Shown: positions 13,573-19,665 of the stretch, piece by piece
Position numbering within the stretch: position 1 is the stretch's first letter
Layout of the letters: every line of letters starts with the position of its first letter
Origin: an uncultured Clostridia bacterium
GTDB taxonomy: Bacteria > Bacillota > Clostridia > TANB77 > CAG-508
Direction of reading: 5' to 3'
Assembly (NCBI GenBank): GCA_944390305.1
Contig: CALXPX010000010.1
Span: forward strand, 1-19,665
DNA: 19,665 nucleotides
Notes under the pieces: model-generated
What the model saw: only the letters and a program-made list of their open reading frames with translations
What the model was told of the DNA's origin: nothing
Databases searched by the model: none
Translations under genes and position numbers: made by a program

Positions 13573-14466
13573 TTACTCTTTTATTACATTAATTAAGTCT
13601 TTATATGCGTTTTCTTTTAAATCTTTTTCACTATTACTCTTACTTAATATCCATATATGTGATGCTTTATCATATTCTCTAATATCAATTTTAGTTCCTT
13701 GCTTTTTAGCTTTTTCATCTAAAACATGAACATCTGGATTTAAAATATCATATGTTCCTGTAAAAATAGTTACATTTTTTAAATTTTCCAAATTACCATC
13801 TATTGAATTTACTAAATAGCTATCTATTCCATCAGGATTAGCATAAGCTATACCTGCCAATTTTAAAGCATCTTTATTTAATTTTTTATCTTTCTTTTGT
13901 ATATCATCTATTTTCGGATTATTTAATCTTACATCAAGCCATGGGGATATAAGAATAGTTTTGCTAGGAATATAAGAAGCTCCATCTAGACTAATTTTTT
14001 CTACCAAAGCAAGAGATAATCCACCTCCTGCAGAATCACCCATTACAATTAAATTTTCAGGACTTACTTTATTTATTATTTCTTTATATAATGGTTCTAC
14101 CATATTAAATACATCTTTATAATTATATTTAGGACTAAGTGGATAATCTGGAAGAATTACTGTTGCGCCAGTATCATTAATAACCCTTTCTAAAAAAGCC
14201 CAATGTTCATCATTTATTTCTGCCATATATGATCCACCATGGAAGTATAATATAGTAATTTCACTTTTAGGAACATTTTTTGGTGTAATTATAAATACTT
14301 TTCTATTACTATATTCTTTTCTATCTATTAAGCAACTATATTCTCCTTCACTGGGTATTTGTGTTGTTTCTATATTTGCATACATAAAATATGAAATCAC
14401 AGCCAATATTATTAATATTGTAACTATTATAATTCCTACTGTAATTTTTAAAATCTTCTCTTTCAC
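13573..14466 (-). CDS. Membrane-anchored alpha/beta-hydrolase (HSL-type esterase)
   Basis: A 297-residue protein with one N-terminal membrane helix (about 7-30); the catalytic domain probably lies outside the membrane. It has the hormone-sensitive-lipase family signature: an oxyanion HGGS at 76-79, the nucleophile elbow GDS145AGG, the acid D245 in LNPDVHVL and H270 in KASHIWI, so the triad is complete. It should hydrolyse small esters or lipids. The start codon is GTG at 14466, chosen because AAAGGAG lies eight bases upstream and the lysine-rich lead precedes the helix. It is the first gene of the hydrolase / acyltransferase / membrane protein unit: an esterase beside an acyltransferase suggests modification and demodification of the same ester, which is inference. 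Confidence 0.85.
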   Translation of the reverse strand: MKEKILKITVGIIIVTILIILAVISYFMYANIETTQIPSEGEYSCLIDRKEYSNRKVFIITPKNVPKSEITILYFHGGSYMAEINDEHWAFLERVINDTGATVILPDYPLSPKYNYKDVFNMVEPLYKEIINKVSPENLIVMGDSAGGGLSLALVEKISLDGASYIPSKTILISPWLDVRLNNPKIDDIQKKDKKLNKDALKLAGIAYANPDGIDSYLVNSIDGNLENLKNVTIFTGTYDILNPDVHVLDEKAKKQGTKIDIREYDKASHIWILSKSNSEKDLKENAYKDLINVIKE

Positions 14467-14502
14467 TGTAATTTCTCCTTTTATTAATTTTATTGCTTTG
14501 AC

Positions 14503-14531
14503 ATTCTATCACAGAAAAAACTAAAATACAA
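14503..14531 (-). promoter_or_regulatory. Possible promoter of the hydrolase/acyltransferase unit
   Basis: On the minus strand a TAGAAT box (14503-14508) lies 17 bases downstream of TTGTAT (14526-14531). The -10 box is good and the -35 box weak. Its position between the pheT terminator and the GTG start of the hydrolase is as expected for this unit. Confidence 0.45.
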
Positions 14532-14566
14532 CAAAATTAAGAAAGTATTAATGTTTATATAAACAT

Positions 14567-14597
14567 AAAAAGTATAAGCACTTATGCTCATACTTTT
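14567..14597 (-). terminator. pheT: Terminator of pheST
   Basis: A stem of about 12 bp (14568-14579 with 14586-14597, AAAAGTAT.AGC arms) contains one G-U pair in the minus-strand RNA and has a 6-base loop. It begins about 16 bases past the pheT stop, and the 3' arm ends in a run of T. Confidence 0.8.
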
Positions 14598-14613
14598 CAT
14601 TTATTTATTCGTC

Positions 14614-16983
14614 TTATTTTCTCAAAGTTGCTCCATGCTTATTTTCTAAGCCCTTAATAATTTTGTCTATGCAAGAATTTATTTCTTCATCTACAAGAGT
14701 TCTATCTTGTGCTCCAAAGGTTAGTGAAAATGCTATACTTTTATCTCCTTCTTTAATTCCTTTTCCATCATATAAATCAAATACTTTTGTATCTAATAAT
14801 AGTTTTCCACCATTATTTTTTATAGTTTTTATTAAATCCTGTGCTTGAATATCTTTTTTTACAAGTACTGCTAAATCTTTTTTTACAACTGGGAATTTAG
14901 ATAATTCTTTATACTTCATTTTTCCAACCTTTTTAGCTAAAAGTTTATCTAAATTAATTTCCATTACATACACTTCATCTTTGCAAATTTCAGGAGTAAT
15001 TCTTCCTATTATTCCTACTACATCATTATTTACTGAAATTAATGCTGATTTACCAGGATGCATTTCTTCTGGCATCTTTTCTTTATCCATAATAAAACTA
15101 TATCTCAAGTTATATCCTAAATAATCTAGTATTTCTTCACATACACCTTTTATAACATAAAAGTCTACATTTTTATAATTTAATCCTAAATAATATTCTC
15201 CTGACATTAGACAAGCTACTTTATTTTCTTCTTTATATTCTTCCTTATCTTTAAAGAATGTTTTTCCTATTTCAAATAAACATACATCTTTATTATCTCT
15301 AGATACATTATATTCATAAGTCTTATATAATGATGTAATTAGGCTCTGTCTTAAATAACTTCTTTCTTCTGTTAGTGGTGCCAATATTTTTATATCTTCC
15401 ATTTTTTTATTAGTAAACATATTAGCTTCTTTTTCTTCAACTAAACTATATGTTAAAGTTTCATTTAGCCCTAAATTTATCATCTTATTTCTTATTTCTC
15501 TTAGAGTACTATCAAAGGTACCTTTTTTTATAGGCATTTCTTTTAATCTACCTTGAATGTTGTCCACTCCATATATACGTCCAACTTCTTCTATCAAGTC
15601 TTCCTTTATAGAAATATCCATTCTTCTAGTAGGTACTAAAACATGTAATATATCTTTATCCTTTTCGACTTTAAAAGCCAATCTTTCAAATATATCTATT
15701 ATTTCAGTATCAGATATATTTGAACCTAGTAAAGAATTAATATCTTCTTTTTTTATATCTATTTTTTTATCTTCTTTTTTGGTTTTATCATAAACTTCCA
15801 TACCCGAAATAATAGTTGCATCTGCATATTTTTCTAGCATATGACAGCTTCTTTCAATTGCCATATATGTTCTATTTGGATCTAAACCTTTTTCAAATCT
15901 ATTACTTGCTTCACTTCTTAAGATTTTATTTGAAGTCCTCCTTATTTTTACACTATCAAAAATTGCTGCTTCTATTATAATATTTTTTGTATTTTCAGTA
16001 ATTTCTGTGTCATATCCTCCCATTACCCCTGCTAAACCTATTGCTCTATTTCCATCTGAAATTACTATATCATCTGCTCCTAATGTTCTTTCTTGTTTAT
16101 CTAGAGTAGTTAATTTTTCTCCCTCTTTTGCCATTCTAACTTCAAGCATTCCTTCTAGTTTATCTGCATCATAAAAATGGAGTGGTTGACCTGTTTCAAG
16201 CATTACATAATTACTAATATCTACTACATTATTAATTGGTCTTATTCCAGATGCAATTAATCTTTCTTTTATATTGTCTGGACTTTCTTTTATAACCACA
16301 TTTTCTACTTTTTTAGCAAGAAATAAGCTGCAATTTTCTGTTACAATATTCAATTTAAAATCTAATTTACCTTTTTCTTTATAACTTAAATCCATTGGTT
16401 TTACTTTTTTATTATATATGCTACCCACTTCATATGCCATACCAAGAATACTAAGCAAGTCTCCCCTATTAGCTGTAAGTTCGAAATCTATAACACCATC
16501 ATTCATTCCCATATAACTAATTGGGTCATCCCCTATATTTGCATCTTCCGGTAGTTCATGAATTCCTGCTTTATCTTCTTCTTTTAAAAACTTATTTTCT
16601 ATTCCTAGTTCTGCAATTGAACATAACATGCCATTCGACTCTTGACCTCTTATTACAGACCTCTTTATTTCTCCTCCTGGAAGTTTAGCACCAGGAAGTG
16701 CGACTATTACCTTTAATCCTTTTCTAACATTAGGAGCACCACATACAATTTGTAATACTTCATTTCCTATATCAACTCTACATACATGTAAGTGGTCAGA
16801 ATCTGGATGATTTTCGCATTCTACTACTTCTCCAATTATTAGTTTAGTTGCATTTATTAATTTTCCTTGAAAGTCATATTCATTTCCAATTTTAGTCATG
16901 TTTTCAGCTAAGTTATATATATCTTCCTTAGTATCTATATTAATATCTAAATAATCTTTAAGAAAATTTGTACTTAACTTCAT
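14614..16983 (-). CDS. pheT: Phenylalanyl-tRNA synthetase beta subunit
   Basis: Beta subunit of the alpha2-beta2 enzyme that charges tRNA-Phe; it binds tRNA and edits mischarged tyrosine. The 789-residue protein has all expected domains in order: the N-terminal B1 part and tRNA-binding OB domain (about 40-150, with GEVVECENHPDSDHLHVCRVD), the B3/B4 editing domain (about 210-385, with PLHFYDADKL and DDIVISDGNRAIGLAGVMGGYDTE), the B5 domain (about 405-475), the synthetase-like core (about 485-680), and the C-terminal anticodon-binding FDX-ACB domain (about 695-789, with FPVVKKDLAVLV and SIAFSLTFGAQDRTLVDEEIN). Length is normal. It follows pheS by 11 bases and its ribosome-binding site (AGGAGGTGGG) begins in the pheS stop codon. 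Confidence 0.97.
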   Translation of the reverse strand: MKLSTNFLKDYLDINIDTKEDIYNLAENMTKIGNEYDFQGKLINATKLIIGEVVECENHPDSDHLHVCRVDIGNEVLQIVCGAPNVRKGLKVIVALPGAKLPGGEIKRSVIRGQESNGMLCSIAELGIENKFLKEEDKAGIHELPEDANIGDDPISYMGMNDGVIDFELTANRGDLLSILGMAYEVGSIYNKKVKPMDLSYKEKGKLDFKLNIVTENCSLFLAKKVENVVIKESPDNIKERLIASGIRPINNVVDISNYVMLETGQPLHFYDADKLEGMLEVRMAKEGEKLTTLDKQERTLGADDIVISDGNRAIGLAGVMGGYDTEITENTKNIIIEAAIFDSVKIRRTSNKILRSEASNRFEKGLDPNRTYMAIERSCHMLEKYADATIISGMEVYDKTKKEDKKIDIKKEDINSLLGSNISDTEIIDIFERLAFKVEKDKDILHVLVPTRRMDISIKEDLIEEVGRIYGVDNIQGRLKEMPIKKGTFDSTLREIRNKMINLGLNETLTYSLVEEKEANMFTNKKMEDIKILAPLTEERSYLRQSLITSLYKTYEYNVSRDNKDVCLFEIGKTFFKDKEEYKEENKVACLMSGEYYLGLNYKNVDFYVIKGVCEEILDYLGYNLRYSFIMDKEKMPEEMHPGKSALISVNNDVVGIIGRITPEICKDEVYVMEINLDKLLAKKVGKMKYKELSKFPVVKKDLAVLVKKDIQAQDLIKTIKNNGGKLLLDTKVFDLYDGKGIKEGDKSIAFSLTFGAQDRTLVDEEINSCIDKIIKGLENKHGATLRK

Positions 16984-16994
16984 TATCCCACCTC

Positions 16995-18032
16995 CTATAT
17001 ATCCTTTCTATCAAATTGTTCTAAAAATCTAACATCATTTGCATATAAAAGTCTCATATCTGTTATTCCATATTTAAACATAGCAAGTCTATCTAAACCT
17101 GTTCCAAATGCAAAACCTGTATATTTATCTGGATCATAACCATTTACTCTTAATACATTAGGATGAACCATTCCTGAACCTAAAAGTTCTATCCAACCAG
17201 TTTGTTTACAAAGATTACAGCCTTTTCCACCACACTTGAAGCAACTTACATCAACTTCATAAGATGGCTCTGTAAAAGGGAAATAACTTGGTCTAAATCT
17301 TAATTTCGTATTTTCCCCTAACATATGCTTCATAAAAACTTCTAATGTTCCTTTTAAATCTGCAAAAGTAATATTTTTATCTATTACTAATCCTTCTACT
17401 TGATTAAATTGATGAGAATGAGTTGCATCATCTTCTCTTCTATATGTTTTTCCTGGAACAATAATTCTTATTGGACTTTTTTCTTTGTTATCCATCATCG
17501 CTCTAGCTTGAACTGCAGATGTTTGAGTTCTAAGTAAATATTCAGTTGTAATATAAAAGCTATCTTGCATATCTCTTGCAGGATGTCCTTTAGGTAAATT
17601 TAATCTTTCAAAGCAGTATTCATCTGTTTCAAGTTCTGGACCAGATACAACATCATATCCCATAGATACAAATAAATCTTCAACTTCTTCTATTACTCTG
17701 TTAATAGGATGTTTACTACCTCTTCTTATTTTAGATGATGGAAGTGTTACATCTATTTTTTCAGATTCTAGTTTTTCAGCAATTTCTTTCTTTTTTAATT
17801 CTTTTTCTTTAGAAGTAATTATATCTTCTAATTCATCTCTAACTTTATTAACTAAACTTCCAATTACAGGTCTTTCTTCTTTAGATAAAGTACCCATCAT
17901 TTTTAAAAGTGCTGTAAGCTCACCTTTTTTTCCTAAATACTTTACTCTTAAATCTTCTAAAGATTTAAGATTTGAGCAATTGTCTAACTCTTGCAATGCA
18001 TTTTTTTCAATTTCTTCGATCTTATCTTTCAT
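16995..18032 (-). CDS. pheS: Phenylalanyl-tRNA synthetase alpha subunit
   Basis: Catalytic alpha subunit of phenylalanyl-tRNA synthetase. The protein is 345 residues. It starts with the helical coiled-coil arm (about 1-90), followed by the class II catalytic core: motif 2 (IIVPGKTYRREDDATHSHQFNQVEGLVID) and motif 3 (FAFGTGLDRLAMFKYGI) are intact, as is the SYFPFTEPSYEVDVSCF segment. A cysteine cluster (CFKCGGKGCNLC) in the core is common in Firmicute PheS. The start is the ATG at 18032, supported by GAGGAGG five bases upstream; an in-frame ATG at 18065 has no such site and would add eleven residues not found in the family. An IS110 element sits about 75 bases upstream; see findings. Confidence 0.97.
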   Translation of the reverse strand: MKDKIEEIEKNALQELDNCSNLKSLEDLRVKYLGKKGELTALLKMMGTLSKEERPVIGSLVNKVRDELEDIITSKEKELKKKEIAEKLESEKIDVTLPSSKIRRGSKHPINRVIEEVEDLFVSMGYDVVSGPELETDEYCFERLNLPKGHPARDMQDSFYITTEYLLRTQTSAVQARAMMDNKEKSPIRIIVPGKTYRREDDATHSHQFNQVEGLVIDKNITFADLKGTLEVFMKHMLGENTKLRFRPSYFPFTEPSYEVDVSCFKCGGKGCNLCKQTGWIELLGSGMVHPNVLRVNGYDPDKYTGFAFGTGLDRLAMFKYGITDMRLLYANDVRFLEQFDRKDI

Positions 18033-18107
18033 ATTTCCTCCTCGTATAATGAACATATAGTCCATTATATATTTTTTTATTTTAAAAAATTTTATATAAT
18101 ACTATAT
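18033..18107 (-). promoter_or_regulatory. pheS: Short pheS upstream region
   Basis: Only about 75 bases of nearly pure AT sequence remain between the pheS start and the IS110 element. A TATAAT box (18064-18069 on the plus strand, read on the minus) could be the -10 element of a pheS promoter, but the corresponding -35 position has no match. The space is too short for a T-box leader, and no specifier or antiterminator sequence is visible. Confidence 0.4.
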
Positions 18108-18266
18108 AGACACTGTGGATTGGTGTGTCCTCCTATCGCTTGACGATTTTCTTAAGGCTCCAACCACAGATGTTTGTTAAATTGTTAATTAGTTAGATAA
18201 CGCATGACGTTTTATTTAGAACGAGGCTACATTCAGCAAACATTTTGTGGATCACATTGTCTAAAT
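18104..18266 (+). ncRNA. Candidate bridge RNA of the IS110 element
   Basis: The non-coding left part of the element is markedly richer in G and C than the flanking DNA and folds into two successive stem / internal-loop / hairpin domains. Domain 1: CTGTGG-A-TTGG (18113-18123) pairs with CCAACCACAG (18160-18169), enclosing the hairpin ATCG-CTTGA-CGAT (18135-18147). Domain 2: 18170-18182 pairs with 18231-18243 (12 of 13), enclosing AACG-CATGA-CGTT (18199-18211). An outer inverted repeat (18104-18117 with 18253-18266, 12 of 14) may close both. In IS110 elements a bridge RNA from this position carries a target loop and a donor loop that guide the recombinase. The fold is seen; transcription and function are inferred. 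Confidence 0.6.
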
Positions 18267-18288
18267 TTATTTTAAAGGAGCAACCATT

Positions 18289-19467
18289 ATGATTTATGTT
18301 GGTATTGATGTTGCAAAGGATAAACATGATTGCTTTGCAATGAATTCTGATGGAGAAATCTTAATTGAAAACTTTTCGTTTCTAAACAATTCTGATGGTT
18401 TTAATTTGTTTTTCAATTCTATTTCTCAATTTAATGAAAGTTTTGAAAATATTAAAGTAGGACTTGAAGCTACTGGTCACTACAGCAATAACATTCTTAA
18501 CTTTCTGACATCTAAAGGATTTAATGTGTTCGTCATTAATCCACTACAAACTAATCTTTTCAGAAAAGGTCAAAGCCTTAGAAAGACTAAAACAGATAAG
18601 TTAGACGCTCGTTTCATTGCTACAATGCTTATCGCAGATAACTTAAAGCCCTACTCTAATTTATCTTACCATATTTCTGAATTAAAGTCACTAGTTAGAC
18701 ATAGATTTCGTTTAGTTGAGGAACGTTCTAAATTCAAAGTTTCTTTTTCTAGACTTGTTACTATTATTTTTCCAGAACTTGAAAAGATTGTTTGGTCTAT
18801 TTCTCAAAACTCTATGCTTTATTTACTTTATGAATTACCTTCTGTTAAAGATATTTCTGAATGTAATTTAAAACATCTTACATATCTTTTAGAAAAGTAT
18901 TCTAAAGGTAAATACCGTAGGGATAAAGCTATTCAAATCCGTGAACTTTCTAGAAAATCTATAGGTACTATCAGTCGTTCTTTATCTTTTGAATTAAAGC
19001 AAGTTATACAAACCATTTTATTTCTTCAATCTCAAATTGATGATATTGATAAAGAACTAAAAAATTTAATTGATGAATTAAATAGTCCAATATTGTCTAT
19101 CCCTGGAATTTCTTATGTTACTGCCGCCTATATTTTAGCTGAAATTGGTGATATCAATAACTTTGATTCTCCAGCTAAATTACAAGCATTTGCTGGACTC
19201 GACCCTTCTACATATCAATCTGGTAAATTTACTGCTTCCAATTCTAGAATGGTAAAACGCGGATCCAAATATCTACGTTGGGCTTTACTTACAGCTACTA
19301 GACTTGTTTGCATGCGTGATAAAACTTTCAACGATTACAAAAACAAGAAAATGGCTGAAGGCAAGCATTATTTTGTAGCTCTTAGTCATACTTCTAAGAA
19401 ATTAATTAGAGTAATTTATTATTTATTAAAAACAAATCAATCTTATCAACTTCCCAAAGTAGCTTAG
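18289..19467 (+). CDS. IS110-family transposase (DEDD recombinase)
   Basis: A 392-residue, apparently intact recombinase. The N-terminal RuvC-like DEDD domain has the expected acidic residues D7 (YVGID), E60 (GLEATGHY), D103 and D106 (KTDKLDA). The C-terminal Transposase_20 domain begins near residue 265 with SIPGISYVTAAYILAEIGD and includes AFAGLDPSTYQSG and KRGSKYLRWAL; Ser311 of the QSG motif is the likely nucleophile. A helical coiled-coil region (about 130-260) links them. Such enzymes cut and rejoin donor and target guided by a bridge RNA. Start supported by AAAGGAG. The gene is on the opposite strand to its neighbours. Its intact frame and complete active site suggest a recently active copy. 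Confidence 0.95.
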   Translation: MIYVGIDVAKDKHDCFAMNSDGEILIENFSFLNNSDGFNLFFNSISQFNESFENIKVGLEATGHYSNNILNFLTSKGFNVFVINPLQTNLFRKGQSLRKTKTDKLDARFIATMLIADNLKPYSNLSYHISELKSLVRHRFRLVEERSKFKVSFSRLVTIIFPELEKIVWSISQNSMLYLLYELPSVKDISECNLKHLTYLLEKYSKGKYRRDKAIQIRELSRKSIGTISRSLSFELKQVIQTILFLQSQIDDIDKELKNLIDELNSPILSIPGISYVTAAYILAEIGDINNFDSPAKLQAFAGLDPSTYQSGKFTASNSRMVKRGSKYLRWALLTATRLVCMRDKTFNDYKNKKMAEGKHYFVALSHTSKKLIRVIYYLLKTNQSYQLPKVA

Positions 19468-19493
19468 TTGATAGTATTTCATATCCTTTTTAA

Positions 19494-19530
19494 AAGCATT
19501 TTTCAAAATGCTTATTTGTCATGCATTTTT
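19494..19530 (+). terminator. Stem-loops downstream of the transposase gene
   Basis: A perfect 9-bp inverted repeat (AAGCATTTT at 19494-19502, complement at 19505-19513) follows the transposase stop. An alternative stem pairs AAAATGC (19505-19511) with the GCATTTT that begins near 19523 and is followed directly by a T-run. The second form is the better terminator. Confidence 0.5.
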
Positions 19531-19558
19531 TAATGTACTAAAAATTTTTTTACTTTTT

Positions 19559-19665
19559 TCATTTTTCTATTGACTTCATATAGTTAGTCTTACTAATCTT
19601 TATATCATTAATATCAATTATATCTGCTAAAATATCTGCTCTTTTGTCTTCGTCTGGTAAATATC
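19559..19665 (-). CDS. C-terminal end of an unidentified gene (partial)
   Basis: A minus-strand frame open from the right edge to a TGA at 19559-19561 encodes 34 residues rich in Asp, Ile and Lys (YLPDEDKRADILADIIDIND and then IKISKTNYMKSIEK). Composition and codon use look like a real gene, and the other two minus-strand frames are closed within about 50 bases. The family cannot be named from so short a tail. If the element's right end is at 19586, the last nine residues come from the insertion and the original product would have ended in a different sequence. Confidence 0.6.
   Translation of the reverse strand, partial: YLPDEDKRADILADIIDINDIKISKTNYMKSIEK

Larger units (their letters stand above)
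18108..19587 (+). mobile_element. IS110-family insertion sequence, ends approximate
   Basis: A complete IS110-type element: a long structured non-coding left end, an intact DEDD recombinase gene and a short right non-coding part. The family has no terminal inverted repeats, so the ends cannot be read directly. The proposed ends are the AG dinucleotides at 18108-18109 and 19586-19587, chosen because parts of the candidate bridge RNA match sequence at these points (see findings). Removing the element would leave a continuous pheS upstream region. An alternative is that the right end lies between 19468 and 19558. The size of about 1.48 kb is normal for the family. Confidence 0.55.

Noticed and set aside
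18033..18065. ATG at 18065 as start of pheS
   Set aside because: No ribosome-binding site, and it would add residues not seen in the family; GAGGAGG stands before the ATG at 18032.
18033..18288. T-box leader for pheST
   Set aside because: The space before pheS is only about 75 bases up to the element. The structured block at 18104-18266 belongs on the plus strand with the transposase and shows no T-box sequence.
19577..19587. The CATATAG repeated near 18055, 18105 and 19580 as a target-site duplication
   Set aside because: IS110 elements duplicate at most the core dinucleotide, and short AT-rich words like this recur by chance in this genome.
1..19665. CRISPR array, tRNA, rRNA or prophage genes
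   Set aside because: No regularly spaced repeats, no tRNA cloverleaf and no phage-type genes were seen in reading the window.

Overview
The window comes from an AT-rich, low-GC Firmicute, most likely a strictly anaerobic, spore-forming member of the Clostridia. Four things point there: very AT-biased codon use, strong AGGAGG ribosome-binding sites, a set of anaerobe-type oxygen-defence proteins (desulfoferrodoxin, rubredoxin, flavodiiron protein), and a SleB-type cortex-lytic enzyme. Almost all genes are on the minus strand. The exceptions are a small orphan gene near 11.4 kb and an IS110-family transposase near 18.3-19.5 kb.

Reading the minus strand in its own direction (right to left), the layout is as follows. 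(1) The last codons of an unidentified gene at the right edge. (2) An IS110-family element inserted between that gene and pheS; its left non-coding part folds like a bridge RNA. (3) pheS-pheT, closed by a terminator. (4) A three-gene unit: a membrane-anchored alpha/beta-hydrolase, a condensation-like acyltransferase and a six-helix membrane protein. (5) The small plus-strand orphan gene with a near-consensus promoter and a terminator. (6) A housekeeping run asp23-like / amaP / DUF2273 / nusB / xseA / xseB / divergent PAP2, with a clear promoter before asp23. (7) fhs (formate-tetrahydrofolate ligase), broken by a one-base insertion. (8) sleB, whose ribosome-binding site lies inside the fhs terminator hairpin. 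(9) An unrecognised 301-residue protein. (10) A 600-base non-coding gap. (11) An oxygen-defence unit, thioredoxin / FTR-like Fe-S protein / flavodiiron protein, with its own promoter and terminator, then a second unit, rubredoxin / desulfoferrodoxin, with its own promoter and terminator. (12) A membrane-anchored DUF4358-like protein.

The two redox units make biochemical sense together. Rubredoxin is the usual electron donor to both flavodiiron proteins (reduction of O2 or NO) and desulfoferrodoxin (reduction of superoxide). The FTR-like protein could pass ferredoxin electrons to the adjacent thioredoxin.

The most unusual part is the non-coding left end of the IS110 element (about 18104-18266). 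It contains two successive stem / internal loop / hairpin domains, plus an outer inverted repeat that includes the presumed left end of the element. This matches the general plan of the bridge RNAs that guide IS110 recombinases. Three of the four expected guide matches can be argued for a junction at a shared AG dinucleotide; the fourth (left target) is not seen, so the exact ends remain a hypothesis.
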